From Axinella damicornis (lineage: Eukaryota; Porifera; Demospongiae; Axinellida; Axinellidae), in contig OZ007508.1 in the NCBI GenBank assembly GCA_963931865.1, forward strand, positions 3,224,081-3,288,080: a stretch of DNA of 64,000 nucleotides, written 5' to 3'. The translations under genes and the position numbers were made by a program. This document shows, in pieces, positions 11,601-25,300 of the stretch. How positions within the stretch are numbered: the first letter of the stretch is position 1; each line of letters begins with the position of its first letter. The notes under the pieces are model-generated. The model worked only from the letters and a program-made list of their open reading frames with translations, was not told where the DNA came from and ran no database searches.

Positions 11601-14600
11601 CGTTGGCCACCATTGCTCGAGCGCTCTCTTCGACTTCCGGTGGCAGTACAGCCCTCGGGAAAGGCACACGAAGGTTCTGACCACACGGCCGTGATAGCTG
11701 TCGTCACTGACACTTGCATGCCAAAACTTACCGTGCTGGCTAAGTCGTAAGTGCTGTAATAATGTCTTGCCTTCCTTTTGGCCGCCATTGCTCGCGATCG
11801 ACTGAGCGCGGTTGCCACGTGGCATGTGCGTTAATTGGAACGAATTGCAATAATTAGCTTGCGCTACGGCGAGGCAACGCGGGGTTGCAACGGCTACCAG
11901 GAGTGCGGTTGCCCCTCGATATAATTAATTAATATAATGTTTGAGTACTTAGGCTTGGCCTACAGAAATTGTGACTACACCGCCGTGATCGCTATAATGC
12001 CCTGACCTGAATGTAAAAAGTTGGTGTTGAAACTCACCTTGGTGGTGGAGATATGAACGCTTTTGTCTCGCCGTGGCTGCCATTGCTCGAGCGCTCTCTT
12101 CAACTTACGGTGGCAGTACCGTTCTTAGGAAAGGCACACGAAGATTCTGACCACACGGCCGTGATCGCTGTCGTTCACTGACGCTTGCATGCCAAAACTC
12201 ACCGTGCTGGCTAAGTTGTGAGTGCTGTAATAATGTCTTGTCTTCCTTTTGGTCGCCATTGCTCGCGATCGACTGGAGCGTGGTTGCCACGTGGCATGTG
12301 CGTTAATTGGAACGAATTGCGATACTAGCTTGCGCTACGGCGAGTCGTAACCGGGGTTGCAATGCACTTGGGAGCACTCTATCCGATCTTCCCTATATAT
12401 AGCTATCGTGGTACTCACGTCATGTGTGACAATTGGAACGAACTGTCACACTTAGCTTGTGCTACCGTTTAACCGCGGCTACCAGGAGTGCGGTTGCCCC
12501 TCGTAATCTAACAGCAATATTACACTCCATACTAAAGTCCTATACGAAACTGTGGTATTAGTATTATGTAAAAGCATGGTTTGCTGTGGTATTTGGGATT
12601 ATAATGCAGTAAAATGCACTCGGCTTCACCTCGTGCAAAACAATGAATATTCTCATTAATACATGTACTGAAGTACCCCAGACCGCAGAAAGAATGTACT
12701 CCGGATGTGACATCACGTCTCATTAACCACCCGCCAAACATTCTTTGATCTTACGTGAAAAGGCCCATTACCTCCTGCATTACTCGTGCTATTAATATAC
12801 CACAGCAAACCATACTATTACATGTGTGAACGCATCAAGTAAAAATCGGGAATAAAACGCATTTCAAAGTTGCACCCCCCCTGAAATGGGAATTGGTTCT
12901 AAATGTGTTTCAGATGATTTTCAAGAATTGAGTTTCTCCAATTTTCAGGCATTTCTTCGAAGGGGGTGCACGAGTTTTAATCCATTTTTAAGCAATTTGG
13001 ACAATTCCCCACATTTGACTATGTTTTATTCCCGATTGAATTACCTACAGGTAACTATATGTGCCTTTATTAATGCACAAAAAGTGAAGGTATATGAAGC
13101 TATGGGTGACGAATTGGCCTCCTAGGCTTCCCAGTTCATCCCTACCAGGGACAATATGAGTCTCATTCCCATACTTGTGACCTTGGAATGTAAATTTGTG
13201 TATCTAGTGCCTTTGGTGGCTGTCCGAAATTCTAGTGTTCACCAATGCCTCCATCATGTTAAGGTTACGGGATACTCGTGCACGCGCCGTGCGAAATGTA
13301 TTGGGAAATGTATACTTAATTTCGCTAACCAAAAATCTCTAGTACGAAGAGCGTGAGCAACTTGATTATGGTGGTGGAGGTGCGCTGTCACAAGGTGCAG
13401 GGCATGATGGAAGCTTTTTTTGATAGCATAATCCCTGCAAATTTATCTGCTGTCTCGCTCGAGAAAAGCGGTAAATACGGCTTTTCAGTGAACTGAACTG
13501 CTCGTTTTTGCAAGGCTATACAGCGTATCGGTAAAAGCTTCCGTCATGCCCTGCACCTTGTGACAGCGCACCTCCACCACCAGAATCAAGTTGCTCACGC
13601 TCTTCGTACCAGAGTTTTTGGTTAGCGAAATTAAGTATATACTTCCAATTCATTTCTCACGGCGCGCGCACGAGTATCCCATAACCTTAAAGGGAGAGAA
13701 ATCAACAGTGGCTTCACGTGTGTGTGATGATGGTGTTGCTGTTTACATCTGCAGAGATTGGTGTTGGTTTTCAGCAGAGCGAGTATACTACATCCGAGTC
13801 AACTCCTGTCATGGTGTGTGTTATGATAACCAATGGGAGCCTGGATAGGAGTGTGCCCTTCAGTATAGTCGGTCAAGCGAACGGCTCAGCATCTGGTAAG
13901 ATTGTTTGTTTGTCACTTATGACATCAGCTATTTAATCGTAAGCTGCTACAGTACTTCATAGCACATGTACTGTAAAGAGCTATAGTGATAAACTTGGAG
14001 GAAAACCCAGGTTTTAGCATCAACTCCTGAGTGAGAAATTGTTCAGCAAACTTCAACTTTTGCAGGACACATTTTGACATCTTGTCTTTCCATCTTCTAC
14101 TCAGATACGGGAGACTTCGTTCCTGTCCCATTTGTGCGAACATTTTCCCCTGCAATGGTTAATGAACCTATCTGTGTCAGCATCCCCATCACGGATGATG
14201 CCATGGTGGAAGACACTGAGAGCTTCCTTGTGAACTTCATATCCTCTGATCGTGCTTACCTCTCTGGTGGTCCTGCTACCGTATTCATATTAGACAATGA
14301 AGGTGATAAGTGATATCCTCGCTACATATGTACTAGAATTATGTGGCTGTCCTGTACAAAGAGGTTGGATGTTGCTCGGCAACCAGTACTTTGAACACTT
14401 AGTAGACAGGATGAATACAATGAAGTGTGGCTGTTGATTGCTATGGTAACAGACAGCAAAGTAGTCTGGTGTCCAGTGACTTTGGACAGCTACCCCACAT
14501 CCAGTAGGGAGATTTACTTTTATTAAGGCAGGCCCATCATGAATATTAATGAAATTGATACAGTGTGCAGTATTCCATAGTATCGGAACTGCTATAGTGA

Positions 14601-17600
14601 ACTCCCTTTATCCGTTGTTGGCATGCAGATCCAATAGTCAGACTACAGAACACTGAGCTCAGTGTGACTGAGGGAAACAGTGGTATGAACGGAACAGTTG
14701 ATGTGTGCGTTGTACTCGAAGATGCAATGGATGGGCTGGAGAGAGAAGTCACTGTGACATTCACCACCACTGGAGGAACGGCAGGTATGCATTCCGATTT
14801 GCACAAGTTTGCTCAGAGCATTCCATCGATACATATCTTGGAGTACTACACATTCCAAGTGACAATTTTTCACCAATCCTGTATAGGATTATTACGCTTT
14901 GACTCTGGTGTGTGTCATTACATGTGCAGATGCAAGTGACTTCTACTTCGTGGTCGACCAAAGACTCACCATACCTCCCACCACCCTTCGTGGACAAAGT
15001 GTGTGCCAACCTGTTACCATCTTTGGGGACGACGTTCTGGAGGCCAATGAAACCTTCACCATCACAATTGCTCTGACAGACTCCAATGACAGACTTCTGG
15101 GACCAAACACCACACTTATCACAATACTGAACGATGACCGTATGTTTACAGTGCATGCATACTGTCCATGTATCAAGTAGCAAAATTAAAACTGCATGTA
15201 CTAGCTTTGGCCTATAGTATGTAGCAGCAAGTACTGTGCACATGCAGGTTTTATAGTATTGGGGCAAAAGAATAATAGAGAGATTAATTTGCGACTGGGA
15301 TTGTGACCCCATACAGTGGATGTAAGTGTGGCATGGGTGTGGCTGATTATTGTACTGACTCTTAAGTTTGAGTTTCCATGGAAACTATTACATATGTTGC
15401 TGTCCCCGTGTAGTTGCAGACTGTGGAAGCCTTCGCAATCCAGCAAATGGTCAAGTAACAGCTGAGAGTACCTTTGCAGGGTCACAAGCCAATTACAGCT
15501 GTACTGAAGGATACGCACTTAATGGAACAATAGCACGGGTGTGTGACGCAAATGGCCAGTGGTCTGGAAGTGAACCAACCTGTGAAGGTACGTATAAAGC
15601 ACTGCTGGTAGCACCAAAAATGTGCACTCTGTCAGTAAAATAGCCAGCATACTACCCAGGAAAGTTGTGAGAGAGTCTAAAGTAGCTATGGCACAATGTG
15701 GTGCTACTGTAGCAATTCATTTTCAATGCTAGAGTGTGCTGGGAATGAGGCTTGTGTAGCAGGTTGAGGTACGTAGCGAGGATAAGAAACCATGGATCCC
15801 ATACTGGCTACCCAAACCTATAGCTACTACAGCCTCATCCGCAGGCTTTTGCAACACTATATAACATGCTTTGCAATCTGTTCAACAGTAGAGCAATTTT
15901 GCAGGTAGCTATAGCAATGGGATTTAGCTGTTACGATCAAGCTTTATCTTTGTTCATTTCCTCCATACATTCAGTTGTGGACTGCCATGTTCTTGGAAAC
16001 CCACTTAACGGTCAAGCAGAATTCATCCAGAGAGTGTTTGGGTCTCAGGCAAACTACAGCTGCCTTGAAGGTTACATTCTGATCGGCAACAGCACACGTG
16101 TGTGTCGGGCTGATGGGCAGTGGTCTGGAAGTGAACCAAGTTGTGAAGGTTTGTCTAACTCATGACTACATTACTGCATTCTAAAATTGATTAAATAAAT
16201 GAAATTCTCCCATCCAGTTGCAGACTGTGGTAGCTTGACCAACAGCACAAGGATGATCCAAGTCATCACTGACAATACCACATTCGGCTCACAAGCAAAC
16301 TACAGCTGCAGTGAGGGCTACCTTTTGAATGGCAACAGCACACGTGTATGTCAGGCTGATGGGCAGTGGTCTGGAAGTGAACCCACCTGTCCAGGTTTGT
16401 CACCTAGACATGTTTATTACTCGCCGCCTTAGCACAAGGCAACGAATCATATACCTGCCATCCAGTTGACATTTGTATAGTACACCTGGCCATATGATTG
16501 CATGGGCAGCCTGGTGCTATTTATAGTTCTCTGGTGCTATTTATATGCTGAGGTGCCCTGCAAAGTGATTATAGGTTTTGGCTTTGCTGCTTCCTGAATA
16601 TTCATAACAGGACTGTGAGTACAAACAAACTGCATAACAGGTGTATGCTCCCAGTGCAAGGCACATGCACACTGCTTATTCCGTAGTTATCATTCGCATC
16701 ACAGAAGGGAATATAATGTTAGACAGCACACTAGTAGATTCATAATTGAGCTGAAGTCAGAGCATGAGCTAATTTGTGACAAGGATGACAAGCAGAGAGA
16801 AAAAACAAGCCGTACAATGAATACAATGAGACTGGCACTGCAGATGCCACCAACCTGATATGCAATGAATATATGACATTTACAGGGGGTGACCAAAACA
16901 CTTATCGAGCCACACATCTGAATGTTTAGTTACACGCACAAAATGTTGACTGATGGCCAACGCAATACTTATAATTGTTTGTACTCTGTCATGCACTCTA
17001 GCTGTAGACTGTGGTACTCTGAGCCAGCCCAATGGTGGTCAAGTCAGCCAAGATGGATCCTCACTTGGTTCACAAGCGAACTACAGTTGTAGTGAGGGCT
17101 ATGTTCTAAATGGCAACAGCACACGTGTGTGTCAAGTTGATGGACAGTGGTCTGGAAGTGAACCTACTTGTGAAGGTCAGAGCCTGATACATTACGTTTG
17201 GTATGTGTGTGTGGAGAGAACACGGTTGTAGACAAACCTTACAACCCCATACGACAAACCTTGCAATTGTTGTTCAACTATTGCACAGGTATTCCTTGTG
17301 GTAACCTAAGCAGCCCTGTCAATGGACAGGTGAGACTTGATGCCAGTACGTTCGGCTCGCAAGCAAACTACAGCTGCAGTGAGGGCTACATTCTGAATGG
17401 CAACAGCACGCGTGTGTGTCAGGCTGATGGGCAGTGGTCTGGAAGTGAACCTATTTGTGAAGGTCAGTCTGCCACATGCATAAATAAACTGGTGGAGAGG
17501 AGGAGCCTTCAGCATTTCTTATTGCACTTCTTTTGCAGCCATTCCCTGTGGTAACTTAAGCAGTCCTGTCAATGGTGAAGTGATAGTTGATGGCAGTACA

Positions 17601-20600
17601 TTTGGCTCGCAAGCAAACTACAGCTGCAGTGACGGTTACCTTTTGGACGGCAACAGCACACGCATGTGTCAGGCTGATGGGCAGTGGTCTGGAAGTGAAC
17701 CCACCTGTCCAGGTTTGTCAAATCAGTGTGTACATGTAGTCAAATGTTTGTGCATATCCTAACTTATAACATGATCATTTCATACTTTGATATACTCCCA
17801 CCAGTTGTGGACTGTGGTAATCTGAGCCTGCCCAATGGGGGTCAAGTCAGCCAAGATGGATCTTCACTTGGCTCACAAGCAAACTACAGCTGCAGTGAGG
17901 GCTATGTTTTAAACGGCAACAGCACACGTGTGTGTCAAAGTGATGGGCAGTGGTCTGGAAGTGAACCTACTTGTGAAGGTTAGAGCCAGATCGATGATTT
18001 GTTGCATAGTGTATGTGAGTGTTGTGTGGTGAGGATTCATGGGGTGGATTGTAGACTAACATTACACTACTATTCTAGCTATTGTGGTTCCACTTTACAG
18101 CCATTCCCTGTGGTAACTTAAGCAGCCCTGTCAACGGACAGGTGAGACTTGATGCCAGTACTTTCGGCTCACAAGCAAACTACAGCTGCAGTGAGGGCTA
18201 CATTCTGAACGGTAACAGCACACGTGTGTGTCAGGCTGATGGGCAGTGGTCAGGAAGTGAACCTATTTGTGAAGGTCAGTCTGCCCTGCACACATATTGA
18301 ACTGGTGGAGAGAAGTAGCTTTCAGCATTTCTTCGTTGAACTTCTTTTCCAGCCATTCCCTGTGATAACTTAAGCAGTCCTGTCAATGGACTAGTGAGAC
18401 TGGATGGCAGTACATTTGGCTCACAAGCAAACTACAGCTGCAGTGAGGGCTATCTTTTGAATGGCAACGGCACACGCATGTGTCAGGCTGATGGGCAGTG
18501 GTCTGGAAGTGAACCCACCTGTCCAGGTTTGACATAATTATGTGTTGTCAAATTTTTCAGTGTGCATATCATAGCAGTATAGTCTATACTACAACATAAC
18601 AATTTCATAATTATATATGTTCTCACCAGTTGTGGACTGTGGTATTCTGAGCCAACCCAATGGTGGTCAAGTCAGCCAAGATGGATCTTCACTTGGCTCA
18701 CAAGCAAACTACAGCTGCAGTGAGGGCTACGTTCTAAATGGCAACAGTACACGCGTGTGTCAAGGTGATGGGCAGTGGTCTGGAAGTGAACCTACTTGTG
18801 AAGGTTAGAGCTTGCAGGATGATGTGTTGTATGGTGTGTGTGAGGAGTGGTGCGTGTGTGGGGGGTCATGGGTTGGGTTGTAGACAAGCCTTACAATCAT
18901 AATTCAGCATAACTATTGCATTCCACTTTACAGCCATTCCCTGTGGTAACTTAAGCAGCCCTGTCAATGGACAGGTGAGACTTGATGCCAGTACTTTCGG
19001 CTCACAAGCAAACTACAGCTGCAGTGAGGGCTACATTCAGAATGGCAACAGCACACGTGTGTGTCAGGCTGATGGGCAGTGGTCTGGAAATGAGCCGATT
19101 TGTGAAGGTCAGTCTGCCACATAATATACTGGTGGAGAGTAGGAGCTTTCAGCATTGGTTTATTCCACTTCCTTTGCAGCCATTCCCTGTGGTAACCTAA
19201 GCAGTCCTGTCAATGGACAAGTGAGGATCGATGGCAGTACATTTGGCTCACAAGCAAACTACAGCTGCGATGGGGGCTATCTTTTGAATGGCAACGGCAC
19301 ACGTGTATGTCAGGCTGATGGGCAATGGTCTGGAAGCGAACCCACCTGTCCAGGTTTGTAATCTAATTTAGTTCCTTTCATTGTAGTAGCTAGTCTAACA
19401 GACAACGTAATTTCATACTTTGATATGCTCACCAGTTGTGGACTGTGGTATTCTGAACCAGCCCAATGGTGGTCAAGTCAGCCAAGATGGATCTTCACTT
19501 GGCTCACAAGCAAACTACAGCTGCAGTGAGGGCTACGTTCTAAACAACAATAGCACACGTGTGTGTCAAGGTGATGGGCAGTGGTCTGGAAGTGAACCTA
19601 CTTGTGAAGGTTAGAGCTTGCAGGATGATGTGTATGTGAGGAGTGGTGCGTGTGTGGGGGGTCATGGGTTAGGTTGTAGATAAGCCTTACAATCATAATT
19701 AAGCATAACTATTGCATTCCACTTTACAGCCATTCCCTGTGGTAACTTAAGCAGCCCTGCCAATGGACAGGTGAGACTTGATGCCAGTACTTTCGGCTCA
19801 CAAGCAAACTACAGCTGCAGTGAGGGCTACATTCTGAATGGCAACAGTACACGTGTGTGTCAGGCTGATGGGCAGTGGTCTGGAAATGAGCCGATTTGTG
19901 AAGGTCAGTCTGCCACATAATATACTGGTGGAGAGTAGGAGCTTTCAGCATTGGTTTATTCCACTTCCTTTGCAGCCATCCCCTGTGGTAACCTAAGCAG
20001 TCCTGTCAATGGACAAGTGAGGATCGATGGCAGTACATTTGGCTCACAAGCAAACTACAGCTGCAGTGAGGGCTATCTTTTGAATGGCAACGGCACACGT
20101 GTATGTCAGGCTGATGGGCAATGGTCTGGAAGCGAACCCACCTGTCCAGGTTTGTAATCTAATTTATAGTTCCTTTCATTGTAGTAGTCTAACAGACAAC
20201 GTAATTCCATTCTTTGATATACTCCCACCAGTTGTGGACTGTGGTACTCTGAGCCAGCCCAATGGGGGCCAAGTTAGCCAAGATGGATCTTCACTTGGCT
20301 CACAAGCAAACTACAGCTGCAGTGAGGGCTATGTTCTAAACAACAACAGCACACGTGTGTGTCAAGGTGATGGGCAGTGGTCTGGAAGTGAACCTACTTG
20401 TGAAGGTTAGAGCCTGCATGATGATGTGTTGAATGGTGTATGTGAGTGTCTGGAGGGTTCATGGACTGGGTTGTAGACAACATTACAATCATTATGATGA
20501 ACCATTGCATGTACTTCTTTTACAGCCATTCCCTGTGGTAATTTAAGCAGCCCTGTCAATGGACAAGTGAGACTTGATGCCAGTACTTTCGGCTCACAAG

Positions 20601-22288
20601 CAAACTACAGCTGCAGTGAGGGCTACATTCTGAATGGCAACAGCACACGTGTGTGTCAGGCTGATGGGCAGTGGTCTGGAAGTGAACCTATTTGTGAAGG
20701 TCAGTCTGCCACATATATACTGGTGGAGAGGAGGAGCTTTCAGCATTTGTTTATTCCATATCCTTTCCAGCCATTCCCTGTGGTAACTTAAGCAGTCCTG
20801 TCAATGGACAAGTGAGACTGGATGGCAATACATTTGGCTCACAAGCAAACTACAGCTGCAGTGAGGGCTATCTTTTGGACGGCAATAGCACACGCATGTG
20901 TCAGGCTGATGGGCAATGGTCTGGAGGTGAACCCACCTGTCCAGGTTTGTCATAATTATGGTTGTGTAGTCGATTGTTTCAGTGCATGCATATCCAGGTA
21001 TGTGTCACACTGATCGACCTTGACCAGTGCATGTGAAGAGATGCCTCTGGCATGCTGCATGAGCACATCATATCACCACAAGTCTGACATGTATACCAGA
21101 GTCCTCAATTCTATTGTAAACAGGATAATTTCATACTTTGATATGCTCACCATGCAGTTGTGGTCTGTGGTAATCTGAGCCAACCCAATGGGGGTCAAGT
21201 CAGCCAAGATGGATCTTCACTTGGCTCACAAGCAAACTACAGCTGCAGTGAGGGCTATGTTCTAAACAACAACAGCACACGTGTGTGTCAAGGTGATGGG
21301 CAGTGGTCTGGAAGTGAACCTACTTGTGAAGGTTAGAGTTGAGGATGTGTTGCATAGTGTGTGTGAGGATTGGTGCATGTGTGGAGGGTTCGTTGTATAG
21401 ACAAATCTTACAGTCACCAAAACATTTGTACTTCCACTTTACAGCCATTCCCTGTGGTAATTTAAGCAGCCCTGCCAATGGACAAGTGATACTTGATGCC
21501 AGTACTTTCGGCTCGCAAGCAAACTACAGCTGCAGTGAGGGCTACATTCTGAATGGTAACAGCACACGTGTGTGTCAGGCTGATGGTCAGTGGTCTGGAA
21601 GTGAACCTATTTGTGAAGGTCAGTGCACCACAATCATACACATCATGTACTCGTTGATTCTAGGCCTGTAGCTACTGTGAAAGGTATACACGTATAACTT
21701 TATTAATCACGTGTAATTACTGATGGTGGGGAGGAGGTTTCAGCACTTGAAGAATGACCATTGAACTTCTTTTCCAGCCATTCGCTGTGGTAACTTAAGC
21801 AGTCCTGTCAATGGACTAGTGAGGCTGGATGGCAATACATTTGGCTCCCAAGCAAACTACAGCTGCGATGAGGGCTATCTTTTGAATGGCAACGGCACAC
21901 GCATGTGTCAGGCTGATGGGCAGTGGTCTGGAAGTGAACCCACCTGTCCAGGTTTGTTACTTGCATAGTCAAAAATTTAGTGCCTTTCATGATAGTAGTC
22001 TAACAGACAACGCAATCTCATACTTTGACATGCTCATCATGCAGTTGTGGACTGTGGTACTCTGAGCCAGCCCAATGGTGGTCAAGTCAGCCAAGATGGG
22101 TCTTCACTTGGCTCACAAGCGAACTACAGCTGCAGTGAGGGCTATGTTCTAAATGGCAACAGCACACGTGTGTGTCAAGGTGATGGGCAGTGGTCTGGAG
22201 GTGAACCTACTTGTGAAGGTTAGAGTCTGCATGACAATGTGTTGCATGGTGTGTGTGAGGATTGGTGCATGTGTGTGTGTGTGGGGGT

Positions 22289-22323
<35 letters not shown>

Positions 22324-25300
22324 CGTGGACAGGGTTGTGTTGACAAACCTTATAATCATAATTCCGTAATCATTGCACTTCCACTTCACAGCCATTCCTT
22401 GTGGTAATTTAAGCAGCCCTGTCAATGGACAGGTGAGACTTGATGCCAGTACTTTCGGCTCGCAAGCAAACTACAGCTGCAGTGAGGGCTACATTCTGAA
22501 TGGTAACAGCATGCGTGTGTGTCAGGCTGATGGGCAGTGGTCTGGAAGTGAACCCATTTGTGAAGGTCAGTATGTACTAGTAAAAGTTAAAGTTAGATTC
22601 TAGGCTTGTAGCTACTTGGAAAGTTTATTAACCATTGTGTCATAGTTAATTTATCTCCTTTTATTCTGGGAATGGTCTTATAGATCAAACATGACCTGCT
22701 GTCATTGCGAGATGGTCTTAAAAATGAATTGTATTACTGGTGGAGGGGAGGCGGTTTCAGCACTTGATGAATGACTATTGCACTTCTTTCGTAGCCATTT
22801 CCTGTGGTAACCTAAGCAATCCTGTCAATGGTGAAGTGAGAGTTGATGGCAGTACTTTTGGCTCACAAGCAAACTACAACTGCAGTGAGGGCTACCTTTT
22901 GAATGGCAACAGCACACGCATGTGTTTGGCTGATGGGCAGTGGTCTGGAAGTGAACCCTCCTGTCCAGGTTTGTCATGTGTGTAGACCAAAAATTTAGTG
23001 CCTTTCATGGTAGCTAGCTAGTAGTCTAACAGACAATGCAGTTTCATACTTTGATATACTCTCACCAGTTGTGGACTGTGGTATTCTGAGCCAACCCAAT
23101 GGTGGTCAAGTCAGCCAAGATGGATCTTCACTTGGCTCACAAGCAAACTACAGCTGCAGTGAGGGCTACGTTCTAAACAACAACAACACACGTGTGTGTC
23201 AAGGTGATGGGCAGTGGTCTGGAGGTGAACCTACTTGTGAAGGTTAGAGCCGCGTGATGATGTGTTGCATGGTGTATGTATGTGAGGAATGGTGTGTGTG
23301 TGTGGGGTTCATGGACTGGGTTGTACCGTAGTTGCAATTTTCGTGGTATTCACGGATGAAGTAAGACCGCAAATATTAAACGCGCGAATTAATTATTTCC
23401 ACAGCCAGGTGCTAGGCATAACAGTTACTGTCCTTCGTGTTCCTGGGCTCACACTGTATAGCTCTTAGACGTGGTAGCCCCGCATACACAGCTCAATCAT
23501 TAACTCGTCTTCCGTCGGCATGGCGCGATCACACGTACGTGTCAATGTTATTACTTTTTCGCGGGAAGTAATCAGCGAAAACTTCCCTCCGCGAAATATT
23601 TGTGTATCACGTTCAATGGCTAGACCACGAAATTATTGCCACGCGAAATAATTGGCAACTACGGTATCATCAAACCTTATCAGTATAATCATTGTACTTC
23701 CACTTTGCAGCCATTCCCTGTGGTAATTTAAGCAACCCTGCCAATGGACAAGTGATACTTGATGCCAGTACTTTCGGCTCGCAAGCAAACTACAGCTGCA
23801 GTGAGGGCTACATTGTGAATGGTAACAGCACACGTGTGTGTCAGGCTGATGGTCAGTGGTCTGGAAGTGAACCTATTTGTGAAGGTCAGTCTGCCACATA
23901 TATACTGGTGGAGAGGAGGAGCTTTCAGCATTAAATTTTGTTTATTCCCCAGCCATTCCCTGTGGTAACTTAAGCAGTCCTGTCAATGGACTAGTGACAC
24001 TGGATGGCAATACATTTGGCTCGCAAGCAAACTACAGCTGCAGTGAGGGCTATCTTTTGAATGGCAATGGGACACGCATGTGTCAGGCTGATGGGCAGTG
24101 GTCTGGAAGTGAACCCACCTGTCCAGGTTAGTCATATATGACTGTGTAGTCAATTTCTTCCGTACATGCATACCAAGGGAGTATAGTCTAACAGACAACA
24201 TGATGATAGTTTCATACTTTGATATGCTCTCACCAGTTGTGGACTGTGGTACTCTGAGCCAGCCCAATGGGGGCCAAGTCAGCCAAGATGGATCTTCACT
24301 TGGCTCACAAGCAAACTACAGCTGCAGTGAGGGCTATGATCTAAGTGGCAACAGCACACGTGTGTGTCAGGCTGATGGGCAGTGGTCTGGAAGTGAACCT
24401 ACTTGTGAAGGTTAGAGTCTGCATGACGATGTGTTGCATGGTGTGTGTGAGGATTGGTGCGTGTGTGGGTGGTTCATGGACTGGATGTATAGACAAACCT
24501 TACAATCATAATTACTGTACTTCCACTTTGCAGCCATTCCCTGTGGTAATTTAGGCAGCCCTGCCAATGGACAAGTGATACTTGATGGCAGTACATTTGG
24601 CTCGCAAGCAAACTACAGCTGCAGTGAGGGCTACCTTTTGAATGGCAACAGCACACGCACATGTCAGGCTGATGGGCAGTGGTCTGGAAGTGAACCTATT
24701 TGTGAAGGTCAGTCTGCCACATATATACTGGTGGAGAGGAGGAGCTTTCAGCATTGGTTTATTCCACTTCCTTTGCAGCCATTCCCTGTGGTAACTTAAG
24801 CAGTCCTGTCAACGGTGAAGTGAGAGTTGATGGCAGTACATTTGGCTCGCAAGCAAACTACAGCTGCAGTGAGGGCTACCTTTTGAATGGCAACAGCACA
24901 CGCACATGTCAGGCTGATGGGCAGTGGTCTGGAAGTGAATCCACCTGTCCAGGTTTGTCACTTGTGTAATCACAAACTTTTGTGATTATATGCTATCTTA
25001 CAGCGCATGGCATTTTATTATGAGGACTTGAATTTGTGAGCCATATCAATTCTATTACCGTACGTACATACCAAAATGCATCACAGTTATTATATACGCA
25101 TGTACAACTCAATGACATGCTGCTATCTGGAGAAAGAAGGACTTAAATTGTATTCCCCACCCTACTATGTGTGTGGTAATTCTTGTTCTCTCCAAGATGG
25201 AGACTGAGTGTGTACATGTTTCTGTGTATCACAGCCTCAGGATGCACCTCTCGTGCAGTCGAATACATCATGCGTTTAAACGGACAAAATCACCAAGCTA

